From positions 1 through 58,498 of the forward strand of contig MNYN01000086.1 of the NCBI GenBank assembly GCA_001873105.1: DNA of 58,498 bases. The letters run 5' to 3'. The translations under genes were made by a program, and so were the position numbers. Origin of the DNA: Flavobacteriaceae bacterium CG2_30_34_30. Its GTDB lineage: Bacteria; Bacteroidota; Bacteroidia; Flavobacteriales; Flavobacteriaceae. The notes under the pieces were generated by a model. The model did no database searches. It was given only the letters and a program-made list of their open reading frames with translations, and was not told where the DNA came from. Every line of letters starts with the position of its first letter. The first letter of the stretch is position 1. Below are positions 36,512 to 43,992 of the stretch, in pieces.

Positions 36512-37387
36512 ATGCCTTATTGGTTATACATATTTATACTTATTCTAATCGTTTACATAAGTATTAGTCTTGTGATTTACTATGTGCAAGAGTACTTTTT
36601 ATTTAAACCTGAAAAGCTATCGAAAGATTTTCAATTTTATTATGAAAATCAACAGGTTGAAGAATATAATATAGAAACGGATGATGGTGCGGTCATTAAT
36701 GGATTGCATTTTAAGGTAAATAATCCAAAAGGAATTGTTTTCTATTTAAAAGGAAATTCAAAAAGCATCAAAGGTTGGGGAAAATTTGCGGTGGACTTTA
36801 CACGTCATGGTTTTGAAGTGATTATGTTAGATTATCGCGGGTTTGGGAAAAGTACTGGAAGTCGCTCTCAAAAAGCCATTCAAAATGATTTACAAATCGT
36901 TTATGATAAAATAAAAGAAAGGGTATTAGAACGCTATATTATTCTTTACGGAAGGTCCTTAGGATCCGGATTTGCCACTAAACTTGCTTCTCAAAATCAC
37001 CCTAGAATGCTTATTTTAGATGCTCCTTATTATAGTTTAACTAAAGTAACTGCTCGTTATATGCCATTTATGCCGCTTTCGCTTTTGATGAAATATCCAT
37101 TGCCTACCTACAAATGGATAAAATTTGTAAAATGCCCTATTCACATTATCCACGGTACAAAGGATAGCTTAATTCCTTTTAAAAGCAGTATTAAACTTTC
37201 ACAACTAAACCCTAAAAATACAAGGCTTTATGCTGTGATTGGCGGTGGGCATAAAAATTTAAACAACTTTGAATCCTATCATAAAATGCTGGGGGAAATT
37301 CTTCATTCCATTAAAGAAAAAGTGAATTTAGAAGGAAGCAGTTTTTCTGTGGTACACAGTGCAAAAAAAACGAAATTTAATGGTTAA
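36512..37387 (+). CDS. Alpha/beta hydrolase, membrane-anchored (copy 1)
   Basis: A 291-residue serine hydrolase of the YfhR/ABHD13-like type with an N-terminal transmembrane anchor (LYIFILILIVYISISLVIYYV). Triad: nucleophile in GRSLGSG, aspartate in HGTKDSLIPF, histidine in GGGHKNL. The oxyanion-loop HG motif is changed to KG (YLKGNS, versus FHGNS in copy 2). A TTG at 36482 in frame is disfavoured because a TTTG-N22-TACTTTG promoter-like pair (36459-36491) covers it; ATG at 36512 is used. The gene overlaps copy 2 by 8 bases. Confidence 0.83.
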   Translation: MPYWLYIFILILIVYISISLVIYYVQEYFLFKPEKLSKDFQFYYENQQVEEYNIETDDGAVINGLHFKVNNPKGIVFYLKGNSKSIKGWGKFAVDFTRHGFEVIMLDYRGFGKSTGSRSQKAIQNDLQIVYDKIKERVLERYIILYGRSLGSGFATKLASQNHPRMLILDAPYYSLTKVTARYMPFMPLSLLMKYPLPTYKWIKFVKCPIHIIHGTKDSLIPFKSSIKLSQLNPKNTRLYAVIGGGHKNLNNFESYHKMLGEILHSIKEKVNLEGSSFSVVHSAKKTKFNG

Positions 37388-38171
37388 AAAGGTTATTTTT
37401 GCGGTGCTCTTATTATACACTATGCTTATAGCTTCTATTACCATTTTTCAAGAAAAACTAATCTTCTTGCCTACCGATTTACCACAGGAATATGCGTATT
37501 CCTTTACCCAACCTTTTGAAGAGGTAAATCTTACGGCGAAAGATGGTGCCATTTTAAACGCCATTCATTTTAAAACAGAACATCCTAAAGGGGTCATTCT
37601 ATATTTTCACGGCAATTCCGGCGATTTATCTCGTTGGGGGGAAATAACTTCCTATTTTACCCAATTTGGTTATGATGTTTTGGTAATGGACTATCGCACC
37701 TATGGAAAAAGCAGCGGAAAATTAAGTGAAGAAGCACTTTATGAAGATGCCCAACTTTTTTATACCTATTTGCTTGAAAACTATGCAGAATCGTCTATTC
37801 TTGTTTATGGACGTTCTTTAGGAACAACGTTTGCAACAGCGGTTGCTGCAACAAATCACCCGAAAATGCTTATTTTAGAAACTCCTTTTTACAATTTGCA
37901 TTCGGTGGCTAAAAAACGATTTCCTATTTTTCCGATAGATTATTTGTTGAAATATTCGTTTGAAACCAACCAATTAATGCAACAAGTTGATTGTGATTTG
38001 GTAGTGTTTCATGGCACAGAAGATAAAGTTGTGCCTTTTGCCTCCGGAAAACGATTGTTTGACAGTGCGCCTTCTATACAGAAAGAGTTTATCAAAATTT
38101 CAGGAGCAGAACATAATAATTTAATCGATTTTGAGCTGTATCACACGGTTATAAAAAGATTATTACAATAA
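37380..38171 (+). CDS. Alpha/beta hydrolase, membrane-anchored (copy 2)
   Basis: A 263-residue paralogue of the preceding gene. N-terminal anchor (VIFAVLLLYTMLIASITIF), intact oxyanion motif LYFHGNSGDL, nucleophile in GRSLGTT, aspartate in HGTEDKVVPF and histidine in GAEHNNL. It shares with copy 1 the framework AILNAIHFKTEHPKGVI / DYRTYGKSSG. ATG at 37380 lies inside the end of copy 1; a GTG seven codons earlier is an alternative. The pair is a tandem duplication, probably co-translated; substrate unknown. Confidence 0.84.
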   Translation: MVKKVIFAVLLLYTMLIASITIFQEKLIFLPTDLPQEYAYSFTQPFEEVNLTAKDGAILNAIHFKTEHPKGVILYFHGNSGDLSRWGEITSYFTQFGYDVLVMDYRTYGKSSGKLSEEALYEDAQLFYTYLLENYAESSILVYGRSLGTTFATAVAATNHPKMLILETPFYNLHSVAKKRFPIFPIDYLLKYSFETNQLMQQVDCDLVVFHGTEDKVVPFASGKRLFDSAPSIQKEFIKISGAEHNNLIDFELYHTVIKRLLQ

Positions 38172-38175
38172 AAAA

Positions 38176-38619
38176 TTAGTCCATCTCTTTGGAGACATCG
38201 TTGCAATTGGTTTTTGTGATTTCTGTTGTGGTTTCTTTGCCTCCATCTCTATCTAACAATTCACCGTTTATTTCCACTTGACCGGGTCTTTTTATTTGAA
38301 TTTTGTCTTTTAATAAGGTTAACTCTATTTCTTCTGACTGATTTTGACCTTCTATCCAATAGTCGAATGTTGCTTTTATGACGTTACCTTCTAGGTTTCC
38401 AAAAAAATCACCTTCGGTTTTATCTTTTCCAGTAATTTCAATAATGTAGGTGCCTAGCACTTCCTTTCCTTCAATTTCTAAAGCAATTACAGAAGTCATC
38501 CCTTGTTCAGAAGAAGCAAAACACATTCTGCCGTCTTGTATTTTATCATTTGTTTCGCTTTTACAAGCGCTAAGGAGCAAGACCACTAAAAGGAGGGCGA
38601 AGGTTATACCGTTTTTCAT
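38176..38619 (-). CDS. Small lipoprotein, hypothetical
   Basis: A 147-residue lipoprotein with signal peptide and lipobox LSAC (16-19). The mature part is beta-rich and includes DGRMCFASSEQGMTSVIALEI, GKDKTEGDFFGNLEGNVIKATFDYWIEG (in part) and LTLLKDKIQIKRPGQVEING. There is a C-terminal cysteine (TNCNDVS). I recognise no domain. It is convergent with the hydrolase pair, with only 4 bases between the stop codons. Confidence 0.72.
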   Translation of the reverse strand: MKNGITFALLLVVLLLSACKSETNDKIQDGRMCFASSEQGMTSVIALEIEGKEVLGTYIIEITGKDKTEGDFFGNLEGNVIKATFDYWIEGQNQSEEIELTLLKDKIQIKRPGQVEINGELLDRDGGKETTTEITKTNCNDVSKEMD

Positions 38620-38729
38620 AAGGATTGCGTGTTATTTGAAAATTAAAAATAGGCAATTAAAAAGTAGAAAAGAAAGGTTTGTATAGGAATTTCTTAGCAA
38701 ATTTTAAAAGGATAAGATAGGGAAAGAAA

Positions 38730-39233
38730 TTAATTGTTATACGGATAGATATACCCTCGGAGACCTTTGTTAGTGTAAACAGGATACACAAAAGGCATAG
38801 AAACATCTCGGTACACGGTATTTTTTACCCGATAACCCTCGGAATAATTGGGAGTTCTAACTTGAAATTGTATGCTTGGTTCGTTGGTAGCAGGTCTTGC
38901 AAATCCCAAACTTTCTGCGGTATATTCTTTTTGAACGGTATTTTTTCGGTTGAGGTAAGCATCTTGATTGCTAAGTGCGTCAATCATACTCACAGGATTC
39001 CAATAATTAGAGGCGTTCACCTGTAGGTTTTTTGAGAACTTTGTTTTTTTAGTAAGTTGCAGAAAGTTACTGTTTTCAACAACAAAAACGGCGGGTAGTG
39101 TTTCTTCGGAAAAGGTGAGAAACTTCGCTCCAAATTCCTGAGAAAAAGAAGTAAAGCTGCAACTGAACATAAAGAAAATAAATAGTTTTTTCACCTTTTT
39201 ATTTTTTACAAATATAGAAAACGTTTTTGACAT
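38730..39233 (-). CDS. Exported protein, hypothetical
   Basis: A 167-residue protein with a basic N terminus and signal peptide (KKLFIFFMFSCSFTSFSQ, cleavage after SQ), then a soluble region with LNRKNTVQKEYTAESLG, RTPNYSEGYRVKNTVYRD and a tyrosine-rich end (GYIYPYNN). It looks periplasmic or surface exposed. I recognise no family. A later start (ATG within FFMFS) would shorten the signal too much. It starts about 55 bases after the secA terminator, so it is transcribed independently. Confidence 0.65.
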   Translation of the reverse strand: MSKTFSIFVKNKKVKKLFIFFMFSCSFTSFSQEFGAKFLTFSEETLPAVFVVENSNFLQLTKKTKFSKNLQVNASNYWNPVSMIDALSNQDAYLNRKNTVQKEYTAESLGFARPATNEPSIQFQVRTPNYSEGYRVKNTVYRDVSMPFVYPVYTNKGLRGYIYPYNN

Positions 39234-39288
39234 TGAAACGGAGCAATGTTTATGCCAAGATTAAGAAAAAAACAGCAACTATTTAAAT

Positions 39289-39319
39289 AAAAATCCCGAA
39301 GTTTTGCTTCGGGATTTTT
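39289..39319 (-). terminator. Intrinsic terminator of secA
   Basis: AAAAATCCCGAAG (39289-39301) pairs perfectly with CTTCGGGATTTTT (39307-39319) around a 5-base loop: a 13-bp stem ending in a U tract, 19 bases after the secA stop on the minus strand. Confidence 0.9.
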
Positions 39320-39337
39320 GATAATTTAAATTAGATT

Positions 39338-42300
39338 TTATTCATCCACCAATACCCATTCCCCTTTATCGAGAAGTGGTATGGCTTGTTTGAATTTCAT
39401 CGATTTGCTCTCCCCACTCATCACATGTTTGATGGTCACTTTATCGTTTCTTCCAATTTTAGGTTTGTCCCTGACGATGGTTTCCGTGACTTGTTGTCTT
39501 TGCTGGGTTTGTCCGGCAGCCCTGGACTGTGCAGCTCGTTCATCCATATTGGGGATTTCGTCTTTTTGTGTTTTTAGGTTTTCTTTGCTTTTGCGTTGTC
39601 TTGCTTCCCTAATTTGTGTTTGTTCTTGGTTAGGAAGCTCGCCTTTAAACAAGAAAGAAACCACATCTTTATTTACTTTTTCAATCATTGCTTTAAACAA
39701 TTCGAACGCTTCAAATTTGTAAATCAGCAATGGGTCTTTTTGTTCGTGTACCGCTAATTGCACCGATTGTTTAAGCTCATCCATCTTGCGAAGGTGGGTT
39801 TTCCAGGCATCGTCAATAATGGCAAGGGTGATGTTTTTTTCAAAATCGTTAATCAGTTGTTTTCCTTTTGTTTCATACGCTTTTTCCAAATCGGTAGCCA
39901 CATTTAATGTTTTTACGCCATCGGTAAAAGGCACAAGGATGCGTTTGTACAAGTCTTTTTGTTGTTCAAACACATTTTTAATCACCGGATAAGCCAATTC
40001 CGCATTATGTATCATTTTATCGTGGTAATGTTGATACACACTTTTATACACAATACCGGCAATTTCAATATAGTCTTTTTTCTCAAATTCGGTTTCTGTA
40101 ATAGGCGAGCTCATGGAGAAGAAACGAATTAGTTCAAACTCAAAATTCTTGAAATCTTGCGAAACTTTATTGAATTGGGCTATCACTTCGGAAGTGTCGT
40201 AAATCATATTAGCGATATCCACACGAAGGCGTTCCCCAAACAACGCATTGTAGCGGCGTTTGTAAACCACTTCCCTTTGGGCATTCATCACGTCATCATA
40301 TTCTAATAATCGTTTACGAATACCAAAGTTGTTTTCTTCCACTTTTTTCTGTGCCCGTTCAATGGATTTTGAAATCATAGAATGCTGAATCACATCGCCT
40401 TCTTTTAATCCCATTCTGTCCATAAGTTTTGCGATACGTTCGCTTCCAAACAAGCGCATCAAATTGTCTTCTAAAGACACATAAAATTGAGAACTTCCAG
40501 GGTCACCTTGACGACCGCTACGACCTCTAAGCTGTCTGTCCACACGTCTCGAGTCGTGACGTTCTGTACCTACAATTGCTAATCCACCTGCTTTTTTCAC
40601 CTCTTCGGTAAGTTTGATGTCGGTACCACGTCCTGCCATATTAGTGGCTATGGTTACAACACCAGAGTGTCCGGCTTCTTCTACAATTTGCGCTTCTTTT
40701 TTATGAAGTTTAGCATTAAGAACATTGTGTTTTATGTTTCTGAAGGTAAGCATTCGGCTTAGTAATTCTGAAATTTCTACCGATGTTGTTCCTATAAGTA
40801 CAGGTCTTCCGGCGTTGGAAAGTTCTACCACTTCTTCTATAACGGCGTTGTATTTTTCTCTTTTGGTTTTATAAATTTTGTCTTCTCGGTCGTGACGTGT
40901 TACGGGTCTATTGGTAGGTATTTCAACCACGTCCAATTTGTAAATTTCCCAAAGTTCGCCGGCTTCTGTAACAGCAGTACCTGTCATACCTGCAAGTTTG
41001 CGATACATTCTAAAGTAGTTTTGCAGGGTTATGGTGGCAAAGGTTTGCGTCATTGCCTCAATTTTCACATTTTCTTTAGCTTCAATTGCTTGATGAAGTC
41101 CGTCACTATATCGGCGTCCGTCCATAATACGACCGGTTTGTTCATCTACAATCATCACTTTGTTATCCATTACCACATATTGGCTATCTTTTTCAAAAAG
41201 GGTATAGGCCTTTAACAATTGGCTCATGGTGTGAATGCGTTCACTTTTTACACCAAATTCTCTAAAAAGTTCTTCTTTTTCCTCTGCTTCTTTTTCTTTG
41301 GAAAGTCCTTTCTTTTCAATTTTAGCAATTTCTACACCAATCTCAGGCATCACAAAGAAATCTGGATCATCTTCTCCTGAAAGGTAATCTACGCCTTTAT
41401 CGCTTAATTCTATTTGGTTGTTTTTTTCATCAATAACAAAATACAACTCTTTATCCACCAAAGGCATTTCTTTGTTGTTGTCCTGCATATAATGATTTTC
41501 GGTTTTCTGAAGAATTTGTTTTACTCCTTCCTCTGAAAGGTATTTAATCAAGGGTTTGTTTTTAGGTAGACCTCTAAAGACACGCAATAACTGTAAACCA
41601 CCCTCTTTTGTGTTGCCTTGTGCGATTAGTTTTTTTGCTTCTGCCAAAACACCGGTTAGGTATTGCCGTTGCATATTTACTAAATCACTTATTTTTGGTT
41701 TCAGTTCATTAAATTCGTGGCGGTCTCCTTCCGGTACAGGGCCTGAAATAATTAATGGCGTTCTGGCATCATCAATTAAAACCGAATCGACCTCATCGAC
41801 AATGGCGTAATGGTGCGGACGTTGTACTAGATCATCAGGGGCATTTGCCATATTGTCTCTCAGGTAGTCAAAACCAAATTCGTTATTGGTGCCAAAAGTA
41901 ATATCGGCATTGTATGCTTTTCTTCTTTCTATGGAGTTGGGTTGGTGGTAATCAATACAATCCACCGATAGGCCGTGAAATTGATAAATAGGCGCCATCC
42001 AAGCACTATCTCTTTTTGCTAAGTAATCATTTACGGTTACTAAGTGTACACCATTTCCTGCAAGGGCATTCAAATAAACGGGAAGCGTAGCAACTAGAGT
42101 TTTTCCCTCTCCTGTTTGCATTTCAGCCACTTTGCCTTGATGCAAAGCAATACCTCCTATGAGCTGTACGTCATAGTGTACCATATCCCAGGTAATTTCT
42201 TTACCAGCGGCATCCCAGGAGTTGGACCAAATGGCTTTTTCACCATCTAAGGTAACATAATTTTTTTCAGCGGAAAGTTCGCGGTCATAAGCTGTTGCGG

Positions 42301-42694
42301 TAACTTCCAATGTTTTGTTTTCTACAAATCGTTTTGCGGTTTCTTTTAAAACAGCAAAAGCTTCCGGAAGGATAGTATCTAATGTTTTCTTTTCAATTGC
42401 GTAGATGTCGTCTTTTATTTTATCAATTTGTACATAAATATCTTCTTTGCGATTGATATCTTCGGTGGTATTGGCTTCTTCTGCAAGTTTTATGGTTTCG
42501 GCATCCAGTTCTTTTCGCGCCTCTTTAATTATTTTTCGAAAATGGTCAGATTTTGCACGAAGCTCGTCTAAAGAGAGTTTCGCTATTTGTTCCTCGTGTT
42601 TTTTTATTTGAAGGACTATTGGCATAATTTCACCAATGTCTTTCTTTGATTTGTCGCCTATAAAAACTTTTAATATTTTATCTAAAAAAGTCAT
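39338..42694 (-). CDS. secA: Preprotein translocase ATPase SecA
   Basis: A 1118-residue SecA, the motor that drives proteins through SecYEG. Walker A MQTGEGKTLVATL, DEVD box VDEVDSVLIDDA, preprotein cross-linking domain, and the second ATPase half with GTDIKLTEEV and RGRSGRQGDPG are present. It is about 200 residues longer than E. coli SecA, mostly through an insertion in the region after 'FNELKPKISDLV' (about residues 330-470), a known Bacteroidota feature. The C terminus ends KGEWVLVDE and lacks the cysteine/histidine zinc motif that binds SecB in proteobacteria. Single gene with its own strong terminator. Confidence 0.96.
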   Translation of the reverse strand: MTFLDKILKVFIGDKSKKDIGEIMPIVLQIKKHEEQIAKLSLDELRAKSDHFRKIIKEARKELDAETIKLAEEANTTEDINRKEDIYVQIDKIKDDIYAIEKKTLDTILPEAFAVLKETAKRFVENKTLEVTATAYDRELSAEKNYVTLDGEKAIWSNSWDAAGKEITWDMVHYDVQLIGGIALHQGKVAEMQTGEGKTLVATLPVYLNALAGNGVHLVTVNDYLAKRDSAWMAPIYQFHGLSVDCIDYHQPNSIERRKAYNADITFGTNNEFGFDYLRDNMANAPDDLVQRPHHYAIVDEVDSVLIDDARTPLIISGPVPEGDRHEFNELKPKISDLVNMQRQYLTGVLAEAKKLIAQGNTKEGGLQLLRVFRGLPKNKPLIKYLSEEGVKQILQKTENHYMQDNNKEMPLVDKELYFVIDEKNNQIELSDKGVDYLSGEDDPDFFVMPEIGVEIAKIEKKGLSKEKEAEEKEELFREFGVKSERIHTMSQLLKAYTLFEKDSQYVVMDNKVMIVDEQTGRIMDGRRYSDGLHQAIEAKENVKIEAMTQTFATITLQNYFRMYRKLAGMTGTAVTEAGELWEIYKLDVVEIPTNRPVTRHDREDKIYKTKREKYNAVIEEVVELSNAGRPVLIGTTSVEISELLSRMLTFRNIKHNVLNAKLHKKEAQIVEEAGHSGVVTIATNMAGRGTDIKLTEEVKKAGGLAIVGTERHDSRRVDRQLRGRSGRQGDPGSSQFYVSLEDNLMRLFGSERIAKLMDRMGLKEGDVIQHSMISKSIERAQKKVEENNFGIRKRLLEYDDVMNAQREVVYKRRYNALFGERLRVDIANMIYDTSEVIAQFNKVSQDFKNFEFELIRFFSMSSPITETEFEKKDYIEIAGIVYKSVYQHYHDKMIHNAELAYPVIKNVFEQQKDLYKRILVPFTDGVKTLNVATDLEKAYETKGKQLINDFEKNITLAIIDDAWKTHLRKMDELKQSVQLAVHEQKDPLLIYKFEAFELFKAMIEKVNKDVVSFLFKGELPNQEQTQIREARQRKSKENLKTQKDEIPNMDERAAQSRAAGQTQQRQQVTETIVRDKPKIGRNDKVTIKHVMSGESKSMKFKQAIPLLDKGEWVLVDE

Positions 42695-42731
42695 ATCTAT
42701 AATTTGGTATTTATTGCTTCAAAATTAAACA

Positions 42732-42757
42732 AAAAAAAAGCCTCCAAAGAGACTTTT
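42732..42757 (-). terminator. Intrinsic terminator of the DUF2795 gene
   Basis: On the minus strand AAGTCTC-TTTG-GAGGCTT with one G-U pair, then nine T residues, about 20 bases after the DUF2795 stop. The G-U pair exists only on the minus-strand transcript, so the terminator is directional. Confidence 0.75.
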
Positions 42758-42776
42758 ACTATGTTTTCGTTATTAA

Positions 42777-42998
42777 TTAATATTCGTCCTCGTTCCAAAG
42801 GTAATCTTCGTCGGTAGGATAATCGGGCCAGATTTCATCAATCGAGTCGTAAGAATCGCCTTCATCTTCGATTGCTTGTAAATTTTCTACCACTTCTAAA
42901 GGGGCTCCCGTTCTAATTGCATAATCAATCAGTTCGTCCTTTGTTGCAGGCCAAGGCGCATCGCTTAAATAAGATGCTAATTCTAATGTCCAATACAT
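42777..42998 (-). CDS. DUF2795 domain protein
   Basis: A 73-residue acidic cytoplasmic protein matching DUF2795: MYWTLELASYLSDAPWPATKDELIDYAIRTGAP (in part: SYLSDAPWPATKDELIDYA), LEVVENLQAIEDEGD and an acidic C-terminal tail (IDEIWPDYPTDEDY). Function unknown; it is highly conserved in Bacteroidota. A -7-like TATTTTTG (43028-43021) precedes it on this strand. Confidence 0.88.
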   Translation of the reverse strand: MYWTLELASYLSDAPWPATKDELIDYAIRTGAPLEVVENLQAIEDEGDSYDSIDEIWPDYPTDEDYLWNEDEY

Positions 42999-43146
42999 AA
43001 CACTTTGGTTTAATTTTCTGCAAAAATAATTTTTTAGATGAAAAAGTCAAGAAAAATCGTAATTATTTCTACATTATTTTTAAGAACTTTGCTCTTATGT
43101 TTGTAAGAGATTGGTTTTGAACTTTTTATACTTTAGGAAATTAAAG

Positions 43147-43722
43147 CTACTTTGCTTTCTTCGGTAACCACTTAATTTCTTCTGCGTGTAAGTCTTTTGA
43201 CAATTTTCGTGCCAGTACAAAGAGGTAGTCAGAAAGGCGATTTAAGTAGATTAAAACGTGCTCTTCCACAGGTTCATTTTCGTGTAAAAAGCTAGTTTGT
43301 CGCTCTGCTCTACGGCAAACACAACGAGCAATGTGACAGAATGACACGGTAGTGTGTCCACCCGGTAAAACAAAATTAGTCAAGGGCGGAAGGGTGTCGT
43401 TCATCCGGTCTATTTCCTCTTCTAATAGTGAAATGTCTTTTTCTTCTATTTTTGGAATATTAAGACGTTCTTTACCATTTTTTAAAATAGCTTTTTTAGG
43501 TTCTGTAGCTAAAATGGCTCCTGCCGTAAAAAGCCTATCCTGAATTTGTATTAGGACGTCTTTTGATTTATCATCGATATTCTGATCACGAATTAATCCT
43601 ATATATGCATTAAGTTCATCTATAGTGCCGTAGCTTTCAATGCGAATATGATGTTTAGGAACCCTAGTACCGCCAAATAGTGAAGTGGTTCCTTTGTCTC
43701 CGGTTTTTGTGTATATTTTCAT
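43147..43722 (-). CDS. Cob(I)alamin adenosyltransferase (PduO type)
   Basis: A 191-residue PduO-type ATP:co(I)rrinoid adenosyltransferase making adenosylcobalamin. Motifs: N-terminal KIYTKTGDKGTTSLFGG (ATP binding), ESYGTIDELNAYIG, VLPGG and CRRAERQ (active-site arginine-rich helix). Length is standard. No cobalamin biosynthesis gene is adjacent. It follows the 52-residue membrane protein on the same strand. Confidence 0.94.
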   Translation of the reverse strand: MKIYTKTGDKGTTSLFGGTRVPKHHIRIESYGTIDELNAYIGLIRDQNIDDKSKDVLIQIQDRLFTAGAILATEPKKAILKNGKERLNIPKIEEKDISLLEEEIDRMNDTLPPLTNFVLPGGHTTVSFCHIARCVCRRAERQTSFLHENEPVEEHVLIYLNRLSDYLFVLARKLSKDLHAEEIKWLPKKAK

Positions 43723-43755
43723 TTGGTGGTATTGTTATTTTAGAAATTGAATTTG

Positions 43756-43914
43756 TTATTCTTTTTCTTTTTCTTTTTTTCTTTCTAAGTAGCCTTTTCT
43801 GAAATTTCTATTTTTTTGTTGTCTTCGGTTCTTTTTTAGTCTGTTGCTATTCCAAAGAAAAAAAAATAGAAATATTGCAATAAGAGCTATATATAAAAAT
43901 GTGTCCTTGTTCAT
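43756..43914 (-). CDS. 52-residue single-span membrane protein
   Basis: A short frame, ATG at 43914 to TAA at 43756. It has one transmembrane helix (FLYIALIAIFLFFFLW) and a strongly basic cytoplasmic tail (NRLKKNRRQQKNRNFRK, then GYLERKK and EKEKE). It lies just upstream of the adenosyltransferase, in the same direction. The composition (helix followed by an R/K tail) and its position make it a plausible real gene, but A/T-rich sequence can also give this by chance. Function unknown. Confidence 0.55.
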   Translation of the reverse strand: MNKDTFLYIALIAIFLFFFLWNSNRLKKNRRQQKNRNFRKGYLERKKEKEKE

Positions 43915-43940
43915 AGTGTTTCCCTGTCTTGTTTTTATGT

Positions 43941-43979
43941 CTCAAAGCAACATTTTTTTGAGCAAAATGTTGCTTTGAG
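43941..43979. repeat. Perfect 16-bp inverted repeat downstream of the M3 peptidase gene
   Basis: CTCAAAGCAACATTTT (43941-43956) and its exact complement (43964-43979) around a 7-base loop. On the plus strand it is followed by GTTTTTT, so it looks like a plus-strand terminator, yet the adjacent genes are all on the minus strand. On the minus strand it lies 14 bases after the peptidase stop but is followed by ACATAAAAAC instead of a U tract. Confidence 0.6.
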
Positions 43980-43992
43980 GTTTTTTAAATGT

